Both the position numbers and the translations under genes were made by a program. 64,000 nt of DNA from contig NZ_KB849210.1 in the NCBI RefSeq assembly GCF_000368025.1, positions 7,549 to 71,548 on the forward strand. The letters run 5' to 3'. The DNA is from Acinetobacter parvus DSM 16617 = CIP 108168 (GTDB lineage Bacteria > Pseudomonadota > Gammaproteobacteria > Pseudomonadales > Moraxellaceae). Below the pieces are notes generated by a model. That model made no database searches. It saw only the letters and a list, made by a program, of their open reading frames with translations, and was not told where the DNA came from. Shown here in pieces: positions 23,296 to 31,621 of this stretch; position 1 is the stretch's first letter, and each line of letters starts with the position of its first letter.

Positions 23296-25011
23296 ATGCC
23301 ACATGATGTTGATTTAATTATATTACTTGCTGTTGGCTTTGGTATGGCTCTTATTTTTGGCTATATCGCAGCACGTTTACGCCTACCTCCTCTGATCGGT
23401 TATTTAATTGCGGGCATTATCATTAGCCCAAATACACCAGGTATCGTCGGTGACATTCATCTCGCCAACCAGCTTGCAGAGCTAGGTGTTATGTTTTTGA
23501 TGTTTGGTGTGGGAATGCATTTTTCCCTCAATGATTTACTTCAGGTGCGCCGTATTGCCCTACCTGGTGCGATTCTACAAATTGCGGTTGCCACCCTGCT
23601 TGGTATCGGTGTTTCCATGTACTGGGGTTGGAGCTTCGGTTCAGCGCTCATCTTTGGTTTAAGTTTATCGTGTGCCAGTACCGTGGTCTTGCTCAAGGCA
23701 CTGGGTGATCGTGGGCTACTCGACTCGGTCAATGGGAAAATCGCAGTGGGCTGGCTGTTGGTTGAAGACCTTGTCATGGTTCTCGCGCTGGTTCTTTTAC
23801 CTGCAACCGCCGTGTTACTGGGCGGACACGCCTTGCCTGGTACAGACACCTCACAAAGTATCTGGCTGACGATTGGCATTACCCTACTCAAAGTCACAGG
23901 CTTTATTGCATTTATGCTGATTATTGGTAAACGTCTTGTCCCAATGATCATGCAGTTTGTCGCTCGTTTAGGTTCCCGTGAACTCTTTACGCTCACCGTG
24001 GTTGCTGCCGCAGTTTCAATTGCCTACGGTTCCTATGCTGTTTTTGGCGTTTCCATGGCACTTGGCGCTTTCTTCGCGGGTATGGTGGTGAAAGAGTCCG
24101 ACTTTAGCCATCGTGCAGAAGAGGAAACTCTACCATTACGTGAAATCTTCTCAATTTTATTCTTTGTCTCAGTTGGGATGTTGTTCGATCCAAGTATCCT
24201 GATTGAAGAGCCTTTACGCATTTTGGCTGTGATTGCCATTATTATGGTGGGTAAAACTTTGGCTGCGATAGCACTGGTTTTATTCTTCCGCTATCCCATC
24301 AATACCGCTTTAACAGTCGGTGCCAGTTTGGCGCAAATCGGTGAGTTTTCATTTATTCTTGCGACACTCGGCTTATCACTAGGTTTACTGACTCCCGATG
24401 CACAGAACCTGATTCTGGCGGGTGCACTGTTCTCCATTACCCTCAACTCATTTGTGTTCTCAGCCATTGAGCCTGTTCAACGCTGGATTCGGGAGCGTTC
24501 GCATTTAGCACGGTTATTAGAGCGTAGTGCTGACCCACTGGCCATACTGCCAGATGAGGTGGATCAGGCTTATTTACGTGATCAGGTGGTGATTATTGGC
24601 TATGGAGGCGTAGGTCGCCGTATCAGTGAAAACCTGATACAGCAAAACATCAAGGTGGTGATTGCTGAAGAGAACCGTGAGATTGTGGAAAAACTGCGTT
24701 CTCAAGGCATTGCCGCGGTCAGCGGTGAGGCAACTGAACCCAATGTGCTGATTCAGGCCCATATCCAGCATGCACGCCTACTGGTTATTTCCCCAATGGA
24801 TATTCTGGATATTCACCGTATTGTTGATATTTCCAAACAGCTTAACCCTGAGATTCAGGTGCTGATCTGTGCTGAAAGCAAGGAAGAGGCTGCCGTGATT
24901 CGGCAGGAAAACCTGGGTGAAGTATTCTATGCCAAGGAAGAAATGGCAAAGAATATGAGTCATCATATCTTGAACCAGATTGAACTCGCACACCAATACC
25001 CTGCACATTAA
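23296..25011 (+). CDS. YbaL/KefC-type cation:proton antiporter (CPA2)
   Basis: 571-residue inner-membrane protein. Residues 1-390 contain about 12 membrane helices of the Na+/H+ exchanger (CPA2) fold, with RLPPLIGYLIAGIIISP in helix 2 and SLSCASTVVLLKALGDRG and GWLLVEDLVMVLALV in the core. After about residue 420 comes a Rossmann RCK_N (TrkA-N) domain (VVIIGYGGVGRRISENLIQQ), which binds nucleotide and gates transport. The length and single RCK_N without RCK_C fit YbaL/RosB better than KefB/KefC. The likely role is potassium or proton homeostasis; the ion is not known. TAAGGAG lies 6 bases before the ATG. Confidence 0.88.
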   Translation: MPHDVDLIILLAVGFGMALIFGYIAARLRLPPLIGYLIAGIIISPNTPGIVGDIHLANQLAELGVMFLMFGVGMHFSLNDLLQVRRIALPGAILQIAVATLLGIGVSMYWGWSFGSALIFGLSLSCASTVVLLKALGDRGLLDSVNGKIAVGWLLVEDLVMVLALVLLPATAVLLGGHALPGTDTSQSIWLTIGITLLKVTGFIAFMLIIGKRLVPMIMQFVARLGSRELFTLTVVAAAVSIAYGSYAVFGVSMALGAFFAGMVVKESDFSHRAEEETLPLREIFSILFFVSVGMLFDPSILIEEPLRILAVIAIIMVGKTLAAIALVLFFRYPINTALTVGASLAQIGEFSFILATLGLSLGLLTPDAQNLILAGALFSITLNSFVFSAIEPVQRWIRERSHLARLLERSADPLAILPDEVDQAYLRDQVVIIGYGGVGRRISENLIQQNIKVVIAEENREIVEKLRSQGIAAVSGEATEPNVLIQAHIQHARLLVISPMDILDIHRIVDISKQLNPEIQVLICAESKEEAAVIRQENLGEVFYAKEEMAKNMSHHILNQIELAHQYPAH

Positions 25012-25027
25012 GCATTTTCAGGACAAT

Positions 25028-25056
25028 AAAAAAGCGTACCCAAAGTACGCTTTTTT
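25028..25056. terminator. Bidirectional terminator after the antiporter gene
   Basis: AAAAAAGCGTAC and GTACGCTTTTTT form a perfect 12-bp stem with a 5-base loop; it can also serve the convergent gene on the minus strand. Confidence 0.9.
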
Positions 25057-25067
25057 AACATTCAGCA

Positions 25068-25346
25068 TTAGCTGAAATGGGTAGGTTGTTCATCCACAAT
25101 CTCGGCCTGCAACTCATTCATCTGCTTTTCCAGCAAACCAAACAGGGCTGCCTGAATCATATGCTGTGCAACCATTGGTGTCTGTTCACCTAAAATTGCC
25201 TTAACTTCATCACTAAACTGTATCTTCACCAAGGGTTCCTGTTCAGAACCAGCATTACGCAAAGCAAGTTCGCCACCTTCAAGTTGAACCAATTCCAGTA
25301 TCGCTTCCTGATTACCGAATAACTCTTTTAACTGTTGCATTGACAT
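25068..25346 (-). CDS. Small hypothetical protein
   Basis: 92-residue acidic protein (MSMQQLKELFGNQEAILELV ...) with no signal peptide or membrane segment; likely cytoplasmic, helical at both ends. I do not recognise a family. Start at the ATG with GGAG 8 bases upstream; a longer frame exists but has no ribosome site. It follows the DUF6586 gene in the same direction after 110 bases. Confidence 0.7.
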   Translation of the reverse strand: MSMQQLKELFGNQEAILELVQLEGGELALRNAGSEQEPLVKIQFSDEVKAILGEQTPMVAQHMIQAALFGLLEKQMNELQAEIVDEQPTHFS

Positions 25347-25458
25347 ATATTTTCTCCATGCTTCAACATGGTAGCAAAGTACCCTTGCACTTTGCGCTCT
25401 CACGTCTTATCTATATGAGTCCTGTTTGCGCAGATTTCAAGTCTAAGATCAATTCAGG

Positions 25459-25962
25459 CTAAAACTCAACCATCTCGTTACGAAAACCATCAATTAAATG
25501 GCTTAACTCACGATGCCATTCTCGTAATATTTTCGCATCGGGTAACCATGCTTGAGGACTTTGAGTCACTTTAATAATCAAATTCGATGAAGTCTCATTT
25601 TCAGGTTCTGGTGCTGTTGGCTCAGGTGCGTATTGACACATGCGGTAAGCACGTTTTAATTCGGCAATAAAGCCATCTTTCGCCAGTTGCTGCAACACAA
25701 GCACTTCTGGCGACACCTGCCCCTTGTCCGCCATGTGTTCCTCAATGGATTTAAAGGTCGGCTGTAAATCATTTAAGCGGTAGTAGCGCACCAGTTCCTG
25801 CAAAAAAGCTAGAATCGCCCCGTGCAAATGGAAAACCGCAGCTTCACGATAGGCCTGTGCCTGTTGGATATGTTCAGTTTGCTCAGCTTGTTGACATGCG
25901 AGTCGGGCAAAATACAGTTTTTGATTGGTGCGATCAGCATGGTAACGGGCAACACGGGACAT
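25459..25962 (-). CDS. DUF6586-like hypothetical protein
   Basis: 167-residue mostly helical cytoplasmic protein beginning MSRVARYHADRTNQKLYFAR. It matches the Pseudomonas/Acinetobacter family annotated DUF6586 by its N-terminal RYHA-x-TN-K-YFARL pattern and the LREWHRELSHLIDGFRNEM end. A Pro/Glu linker (APEPTAPEPENE) separates the two parts. Function unknown. The second TnpB element lies 100 bases upstream, so its promoter may have been altered by that insertion. Confidence 0.7.
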   Translation of the reverse strand: MSRVARYHADRTNQKLYFARLACQQAEQTEHIQQAQAYREAAVFHLHGAILAFLQELVRYYRLNDLQPTFKSIEEHMADKGQVSPEVLVLQQLAKDGFIAELKRAYRMCQYAPEPTAPEPENETSSNLIIKVTQSPQAWLPDAKILREWHRELSHLIDGFRNEMVEF

Positions 25963-26041
25963 AACGATAACCTATAAATCAGGTAGGAGTGAATCAGATT
26001 GTAAAATGAATTATCTCAAAAACAAAAGCGATCTTTCAGAT

Positions 26042-26220
26042 CATTCATGCAATTCAAGAGTTTGACATCCTCCCCGACCTAAAGGACGGGGATTCCTACT
26101 GCTAGACGCTCATGTCCGAGCGCAAGAATATTCAGTGCTGAGTTTATATCTCGATTATGGAGCGTACCGCACTCCATGCACTGCCATTCTCTTATTCCAA
26201 GACCTGTCCTACCTTTCGGA
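26042..26220 (-). ncRNA. Putative omegaRNA of TnpB copy 2, with guide
   Basis: As for copy 1, inferred from the TnpB mechanism. On the minus strand the scaffold would end GGATGTCAA at 26062, and the guide would be ACTCTTGAATTGCATGAATG. This differs from the copy 1 guide. The 5' limit is arbitrary. Confidence 0.4.
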
Positions 26221-27268
26221 CTACTACAGCGTGAGCCACAGCACGAACACGTTTGGGTGGTATAGGCCTCATTGACTTCTTCATACCATGCCCCTGCGTT
26301 CTCGCATTTATACTTAAGCATGGTTCTTAGTGTTGTCCAACTTGCATCTAGCACTGATTTAGCTAATTTAGTTTGTGCGAGTGCTTTGGCATTCACATTG
26401 CCAACGAAGATTGCTGCATGTTCATTCACCAGTTTATGGCTGAATTGATGCAGCATGTTTTGACGTATATTTTTAATCTTGGCGTGGATTGCTTTGACGC
26501 GCTTTTTATTTCTAGCTCGTTGGGCTATGCCAAGTTTTTGTTCATATTGGCGATAGATTTTAGGGGCTTTGAGTTTCACACCATCTGAGCATGTTGCAAG
26601 GTCTTTTAGCCCTAGATCAATGCCAATGGCTGTGCTTGATGTTGTTTTCTCTATCTTTGGTGCTTCTACAACTAAACAGACATACCAACGCCCACGACTA
26701 TCCTCAACAAATGAGCCTGTTTTAACATTGTATTTGCTTAGTCCGTAGCTGTCCCATAGTTTGAATTGGTGCTTGCCATATTGAACATAGCCATCAGCAT
26801 ATTTGATTGCTACTTTCTTGAACGGTATCCAGCCCAATGAACGCCTAGCTGATTTTTTATTGCTGACTCGCCATTTCAGTTTTGCTTTTTTGAATTGCTT
26901 GCGTCTTGTCACTAATTCTTCTGTGACCGCCTGAATCGTTTGGCTATGCAAATTACATTCTTTCGATGTGCCTTTTGTGTATTTGGCAATGTCGTATGCT
27001 GAAAAGAATTGTTGTTTGCGTTGTAGATGCTTGAAACACAAATCATTGACATAATTCCAAACAAAGTTTACCTCCAACGCTAGTTGGTCTAGCATCTTGC
27101 AATGTTTGTCTTTTATTCGTAATTTGAGTGTCTTCATACAATTATTTTAACCGTATTTTTCTTAATAGTGATTATAGCAAAAGTATTTAAAACGACATTT
27201 CATGTCGTATGGCTTACGCCAGTCGCTTATATCCTCGGGCTAAACCCCGAGGTTTTACGCTCCAATGG
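26062..27268 (-). mobile_element. TnpB-only IS200/IS605-type element, copy 2
   Basis: 1207 bp, the same length as copy 1 and in opposite orientation. It is preceded (minus strand) by TTTAT, starts CCATTGGAGCG, and ends GGATGTCAA. Joining the flanks without the element gives an uninterrupted end for the ASCH frame (K-L-Y-T-L-E-L-H-E-stop), which supports these boundaries. The left-end hairpins and right-end hairpin match copy 1. No TnpA. Confidence 0.88.
26079..27137 (-). CDS. tnpB: TnpB family RNA-guided endonuclease, copy 2
   Basis: 352 residues, nearly identical to copy 1. The changes cluster near the N-terminus (KMLDQLALEVNF versus KVLNQMASEVNF; VTEELVT versus ITEELIT) and around residues 156-170 just before RuvC-I (EAPKIEKTTSSTAIG versus DSIKTEKTSAKTSIG); the C-terminal half is identical. 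RuvC-I Asp (GIDLGLKDLA), zinc ribbon and RuvC-III Asp (RDINSA) are present, and RuvC-II again reads IFVGNVNAKAL without the usual Glu. The tnpB -10 here is GCTATAAT, better than the GCCATAAT of copy 1. It is inserted at the 3' end of an ASCH-domain gene. Confidence 0.9.
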   Translation of the reverse strand: MKTLKLRIKDKHCKMLDQLALEVNFVWNYVNDLCFKHLQRKQQFFSAYDIAKYTKGTSKECNLHSQTIQAVTEELVTRRKQFKKAKLKWRVSNKKSARRSLGWIPFKKVAIKYADGYVQYGKHQFKLWDSYGLSKYNVKTGSFVEDSRGRWYVCLVVEAPKIEKTTSSTAIGIDLGLKDLATCSDGVKLKAPKIYRQYEQKLGIAQRARNKKRVKAIHAKIKNIRQNMLHQFSHKLVNEHAAIFVGNVNAKALAQTKLAKSVLDASWTTLRTMLKYKCENAGAWYEEVNEAYTTQTCSCCGSRCSSPKGRTGLGIREWQCMECGTLHNRDINSALNILALGHERLAVGIPVL

Positions 27269-27614
27269 ATAAAGCTTTATTTTAGCCCTTACTTCAAGTG
27301 GCTGTAATAATGGACGAACATTATTGATCGCCCAGGCATAATATCCATCTGCCCAATAAGATGCACATGCAGCATTCATTTCGTCTGGCTGCCACGGATG
27401 CGCTGATTGAATGTCAATCAGCACCACTGCCAATCCCGCTTCCTCATCACCATCATTCAAAAGGAAGTTTTGATTCTCAACAATGACCAGGTTTTTTAAT
27501 GAAAAGCTTTTCAAGTTGCCATGAGCGAACCTCCAGGGTCTTTAGCCCTTGTGCAATCCGCCCAACATTCGGTGTGACAATAGATAACGTGGTATATTGC
27601 TTTAATATCTGGAT
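27269..27614 (-). pseudogene. ASCH-domain protein, broken by frameshift and TnpB element
   Basis: On the minus strand the first frame reads TLSIVTPNVGRIAQGLKTLE then VRSWQ, the ASCH hallmark G-x-K-x-x-E-x-R, and stops early. The second frame continues the domain: NLVIVENQNFLLNDGDEEAG, then LAVVLIDIQSAHPWQPDEMN. Removing one A from the six-A run (27492-27497) joins them as FIKNLVIVENQ. No ATG, GTG or TTG precedes the first frame after the RRM stop, so the start also seems lost. The 3' end is cut by the TnpB element at 27268, adding element-coded residues. ASCH domains bind RNA or act as small nucleoside hydrolases. A TTG-started remnant of 95 residues could still be made. Confidence 0.7.
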
Positions 27615-27860
27615 TTAGGCTTTGTCTTCCGCTATTTTCACACGGATACCAGCGCCTTTCACTTTCAAGGTATTTAGGCCTTTAACAGCCTTAACCGCCT
27701 CACGTGGATTTGGCATTTCAACAAAACCGAAACCTTTCGATTTACCCGTTGCTTCGTCTTTGACCACGACACAAGACTCAACTTTTCCATATGCTTTAAA
27801 TAAGTCGAGAATTTCCGCATCAGTCACATTACGGTCTAAATTACGAACTAAAATTTTCAT
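27615..27860 (-). CDS. RRM-type RNA-binding protein
   Basis: 81-residue single RRM protein like the cyanobacterial and proteobacterial Rbp family. RNP2 is ILVRNLDR and RNP1 is KGFGFVEM; the beta-alpha-beta-beta-alpha-beta order is complete and the protein ends soon after (VKIAEDKA). It probably binds single-stranded RNA. Start at MKILVRNL with AGG 8-10 bases upstream; an extra eight codons upstream are not expected. The ASCH frame follows directly after its stop, so they once formed a small operon. Confidence 0.9.
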   Translation of the reverse strand: MKILVRNLDRNVTDAEILDLFKAYGKVESCVVVKDEATGKSKGFGFVEMPNPREAVKAVKGLNTLKVKGAGIRVKIAEDKA

Positions 27861-27921
27861 GCTAAAACCTAAAAGATGATTCACGCTTAAATAGGCGAAT
27901 CAAAAAATCAATCTGGGTAGT

Positions 27922-29901
27922 TTAATCGAAATCAATGCCAAAACCTAAATTGTTTGCAACACGATATCGAGTCTGTGATTGTCCAAAACTTTGCGGAATT
28001 TGCCGATGAATCTGAACATCGACTAAATGTTGAGGTAAATCATTGAGGAAGTAACTTTCTATTTTTCTTCCTAACTCATCATATTGATCTTGTGACCATA
28101 AATTTAAGTTTTGTTTGGTTAAAATCAACTCATTTTCTGCACGCGTCAATGCGACATACAAAACACGTCTCTCCTCTTCGACATCGTTAAAATCACCCTG
28201 CGCCCGTGCATGTGGATATTGATTGGGAGATACATGTGGAACATAACAGACTTTTTGTTCAGCACCCTTAGCTGAATGGATGGTAATCAATGTCACCAAG
28301 TCCTGATCTGGAGTTTTATCAATTTCTGAAACTGAAATCGGATCAAGTACATATTCCTCAAGGAATTCTCCAAGCGAACTGTGCTTGCGTGCCAGTTGTT
28401 TGACTAGGTCAAAGTCTTTGACACGGCGTGTCCAGTCTTTAGCTTTATAATTATTTTCCAGCTGTTCATTCAAGGCATCCAGTGCCAGTCCAATGCAGGC
28501 TTCGACATGCTGTTGCAATACATCCAGTTGCATCAAGATTAAAATCGCTTGTTGTGGTACTTTGCCATGTCGTTCCAAACGCTGGCAGCGTGCCTCAATA
28601 TCAGGTAATTGAATCAATTCCTGCGCCAATTTGCTGGCACCGACATCACCCACCCCATCCCAGAGCGTCAGGAAACGCATCCAGGCCAGATCATCCTGTG
28701 GATTGACACTAACGCGAAGCAAGCTCAACACGTCTTTGACATGCGCTGATTCAAGCAGCTTCACTCCACCAATAAAACGATATGGAATATTTGCCGCAAT
28801 TAACGCTCCCTCAAGATAACGACCGCTAAATCCTGAACGCAACAGAACCATGTGTTCAGCCCAAGCAGCACCTTGCAGATGTCGCTGATTTAAATCCTGA
28901 ACAATCCAGTTGGCTTCTTCAAACTCATTACTCAAGATATGCAGTTGTGGTTTTAAACCTTGACCACGATAGGCCTGTAAATGTTTGCCATACTCAATCG
29001 GACTTTGTCCCAGCAACCAGTTGGATAGATCCAGAATGCCTTGTGTGGAACGATAATTCATTTCCAGCGTCAGCACTTCAGCATCAGGTACACGCTCTTT
29101 AAAGTGATGAATATTTTCAAAGTCAGCGCCACGGAAACCATAAATGGATTGTGCATCATCCCCAACACAAAATAGCTTAACCTTGCCAATCAAAGGTTGT
29201 AGTAAGTCCCATTGCAGGGGGTTGGTGTCCTGCATTTCATCGACTAATAGTGCCGAACAAAAGCCTGTGACCCAATTCACCAACTCAGGTGAACTTTGCA
29301 AATGCACCGCAACAATCGCCAGAATATCGTCATAATCCAAGAAATTACGTTCCTGCTTACGCTGTTCGTAGGCTTTCATCAATTCAGCAATTTGTGTTTT
29401 ATATTCGATGGCTTGAGGCAACTGCTCAACTAAAGCATCCGACAGCTTGGTTTGTGTATTACGTGCATAGGAATATAGATCGCAGAGTTCAGCCGCTTTG
29501 GGTAAGACATTGCCCTTATCCTTACCGCGCAACAGGCGAAACATCAGCAACTGATCATCCCGATCAATAATACTAAACTGTGTGAGACCAAAGGCTTTAG
29601 GATTGCGGCGCAATAAATACATACAAAAGGTATGAAAGGTCGAAGCTCGTAGCCCTTTGGCTTGTGCGCCCATATGCTGTTCAACGCGGGTCACGATTTC
29701 ACTGGCTGCACGACGGGTAAAGGTCAGAATCTGGACCTGTTGCGCTGGCAAACCTTGATCAATTAAATACGCTGCCCTTGCCACAATGGTTTTGGTCTTG
29801 CCACAACCTGCCCCTGCCAGCACCAGACAGTTTTGTGCTGTTGCGGTGGCAGCCCGTTTTTGTTGTGGATTCAGTTCATCAATTAGCTTGGCAAGCGTCA
29901 T
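27922..29901 (-). CDS. UvrD/Rep-like superfamily 1 DNA helicase
   Basis: 659-residue ATP-dependent 3'-5' helicase. Motifs in order: Q-motif LNPQQKRAAT, motif I LAGAGCGKTKTIV, Ia LTFTRRAASEI, II LLVDEMQDTN, III VGDDAQSIYGFRGA, IV LEMNYRS, V VTLITIHSAKGAEQ, VI VLYVALTRAENEL. It resembles the smaller UvrD/Rep homologues without a PcrA-like C-terminal extension. Its role in repair or replication restart is inferred from the family. Start at MTLAKLIDELNPQQKR; a TTG four codons earlier is also in frame. The RRM gene lies 60 bases downstream. Confidence 0.9.
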   Translation of the reverse strand: MTLAKLIDELNPQQKRAATATAQNCLVLAGAGCGKTKTIVARAAYLIDQGLPAQQVQILTFTRRAASEIVTRVEQHMGAQAKGLRASTFHTFCMYLLRRNPKAFGLTQFSIIDRDDQLLMFRLLRGKDKGNVLPKAAELCDLYSYARNTQTKLSDALVEQLPQAIEYKTQIAELMKAYEQRKQERNFLDYDDILAIVAVHLQSSPELVNWVTGFCSALLVDEMQDTNPLQWDLLQPLIGKVKLFCVGDDAQSIYGFRGADFENIHHFKERVPDAEVLTLEMNYRSTQGILDLSNWLLGQSPIEYGKHLQAYRGQGLKPQLHILSNEFEEANWIVQDLNQRHLQGAAWAEHMVLLRSGFSGRYLEGALIAANIPYRFIGGVKLLESAHVKDVLSLLRVSVNPQDDLAWMRFLTLWDGVGDVGASKLAQELIQLPDIEARCQRLERHGKVPQQAILILMQLDVLQQHVEACIGLALDALNEQLENNYKAKDWTRRVKDFDLVKQLARKHSSLGEFLEEYVLDPISVSEIDKTPDQDLVTLITIHSAKGAEQKVCYVPHVSPNQYPHARAQGDFNDVEEERRVLYVALTRAENELILTKQNLNLWSQDQYDELGRKIESYFLNDLPQHLVDVQIHRQIPQSFGQSQTRYRVANNLGFGIDFD

Positions 29902-29970
29902 AAAAGCAATCAATTAAAAGCGAAGTGCTATTTTAACAGACTAAAAGTACGAGAGATATTTTCTGCTACA

Positions 29971-30001
29971 AAACAAAAAGAGCATGTGTGACACATGCTC
30001 T
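29971..30001 (-). terminator. Terminator downstream of the hdeD-like gene
   Basis: AGAGCATG and CATGCTCT form an 8-bp stem around TGTGACA (extendable inward); a T-rich run follows on the minus strand. Confidence 0.7.
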
Positions 30002-30023
30002 CACTTGTCAAATGAATCATGAA

Positions 30024-30596
30024 TTAAACTGTGGTTGAACTATGGGGTAACTGCTTAATCGCTCCTGCAAAACTCAGATAGTTGATTCCCTGAAATAAAA
30101 TATCAATTGCAAGGAACATTCCCAATACCCAGAACGGTGAATCAGGTGATGATAAAATCAGGATACCTGTTAAAAGTGTTAATACACCTGAAAACAACAC
30201 CCATCCCCAGCCTGAAATCGGCCTCAGGATAAATGCGTTTACGCTACGGATAATCCCCGCAATAATTAAGGCAACTGCCAAAAAGCTGGTCAACACAACA
30301 GCGGTTATCACAGGTGTGGTAAAGGCAAAGTAACCTGCCACCAAATACAACACACCAAACAACGCCCACAACCAGCGTGTACCGCCCTTAAACACCGTAA
30401 ATGCCGCAACAAAATGCAGGATACCACCCAGCATCATCAATACACCGAACAGCAGTACGGCAGACAATGTTGCGAATGGCAAAGCAGCTAAAAGAATCAA
30501 ACCGAAAACAACCAACAAGACACCCAATAACAGATACCATTTACGATCAGCGTGTAGCTGATTGCGAATCAGATCGTTACCCACCGTTTTCATCAT
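30024..30596 (-). CDS. HdeD family membrane protein
   Basis: 190-residue inner-membrane protein with six predicted helices in three hairpins, the DUF308/HdeD pattern. Repeats are visible in the segments LLGVLLVVFGLILLAALPFA, FGVLYLVAGYFAFTTPVITA and FSGVLTLLTGILILSSPDS. In E. coli HdeD is an acid-resistance membrane protein; the role here is inferred only by family. A single gene with its own terminator. Confidence 0.85.
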   Translation of the reverse strand: MMKTVGNDLIRNQLHADRKWYLLLGVLLVVFGLILLAALPFATLSAVLLFGVLMMLGGILHFVAAFTVFKGGTRWLWALFGVLYLVAGYFAFTTPVITAVVLTSFLAVALIIAGIIRSVNAFILRPISGWGWVLFSGVLTLLTGILILSSPDSPFWVLGMFLAIDILFQGINYLSFAGAIKQLPHSSTTV

Positions 30597-30746
30597 GATT
30601 TACTCTTTTATCATCAATGTGCTATGTATATATTGAGCGTGTTGTAGACCTAATTCTGTATAAGTCATGTTGAGAATTCATAACAAAATGTTGAAAAACC
30701 TGTGTTTTATTCCATAATTTTTTATTGAGCTTGTTGTTTTGCAAGA

Positions 30747-30772
30747 TATGGATAAGTCAAAACTTATCCACA
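30747..30772 (-). terminator. Hairpin with two inverted DnaA-box-like sites
   Basis: GGATAAGT (30750-30757) and ACTTATCC (30762-30769) form a perfect 8-bp stem with loop CAAA, directly past the stop of the metalloprotease-like gene. It has no clean T-run. The arms include TTATCCACA, a consensus DnaA box, at 30764-30772 and its near match TTATCCATA on the other strand (30747-30755). Confidence 0.4.
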
Positions 30773-30774
30773 AT

Positions 30775-31533
30775 TTACTTGATCCAGCCAATTTCCTGAG
30801 CAGTCAGTACACTGATCACGGTTTGTTCCAAATCATTCGGCATTTTACTTTTATGTTCGGACAATGGAATCCGTCCGCCCATAATTTCAGCTTCGGTTTG
30901 TGGATAGAGCGGCTGTTTATCTGCCTGTGCATAGCCAATCGGGAAAATAGGTTCACCATTGGCTAAGTTATATTTATCGGTAGCGCCAAAACCATGCAAT
31001 AACTCATGTACCAATACCACATTGTTTTGCTGTGTCTGTTTAGCTGAGGCAAACAGATTGACTGAACCAATGCGTCCACGTTCCAGCGCAGTTGAATGCT
31101 TGAGTTCCCGATTTTGCTTCGGATCATAGAAATTCAGATATAAAGTTAAACTCGGTGAACCATCAATCGATTGATGCTGCCTCCATCCATAAAATCTAAA
31201 CTTTAGACTCCATAGAATATTATTCAGAATACTTGGCTGCTCAGACATCTTCGGCGGTGCTTGCTGTAGTTCCCGCCCAATCTCGATCATAAAGTAACTG
31301 CTTTGCCCTCGATATTGCTGGCTATTTTTTTCCAGATAATGTTTGACTTCATAGAAATCATCCAACTGCAATTGCTGGATATATTTTTGGGTAGAGGGTA
31401 AACCATCAGCGTTGATCGGATGCAAAAGAATATTTATCGGCTGATTCCAATCCTGATTTTGATCACGATAAGCATTGACTGCAACAATCAATAACACCAG
31501 TAGTAAGCAAGCGACTCGAATATTTTTCCACAT
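30775..31533 (-). CDS. Membrane-anchored metzincin-like zinc metalloprotease
   Basis: 252 residues: a short basic start, one hydrophobic helix (VACLLLVLLIVAVNAY), then a periplasmic domain. It contains VVLVHELLHGFGATDKYNLA, i.e. HExxHxxGxxD, the zinc motif of metzincins of the snapalysin sort with Asp as third ligand. About 35 residues later AEIMGGRIP gives a Met in the position of the metzincin Met-turn. The rest is not recognised. I infer a periplasmic zinc protease tethered to the inner membrane. Start at MWKNIRVACL, with GGGGTG upstream. It lies directly downstream of topA, separated by a terminator. Confidence 0.7.
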   Translation of the reverse strand: MWKNIRVACLLLVLLIVAVNAYRDQNQDWNQPINILLHPINADGLPSTQKYIQQLQLDDFYEVKHYLEKNSQQYRGQSSYFMIEIGRELQQAPPKMSEQPSILNNILWSLKFRFYGWRQHQSIDGSPSLTLYLNFYDPKQNRELKHSTALERGRIGSVNLFASAKQTQQNNVVLVHELLHGFGATDKYNLANGEPIFPIGYAQADKQPLYPQTEAEIMGGRIPLSEHKSKMPNDLEQTVISVLTAQEIGWIK

Positions 31534-31579
31534 GCATTTCACCCCAATCAAAATTAATTTTTCTTTTTATTTGTTCAAT

Positions 31580-31610
31580 AAAAAATGCCAGCAATCGCCA
31601 GCATTTTTTA
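31580..31610. terminator. Terminator downstream of topA
   Basis: AAAAAATGC and GCATTTTTT pair over 9 bases around a GC-containing loop that can pair internally; runs of A and T on both sides. Confidence 0.75.
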
Positions 31611-31621
31611 AACTTTAATGT

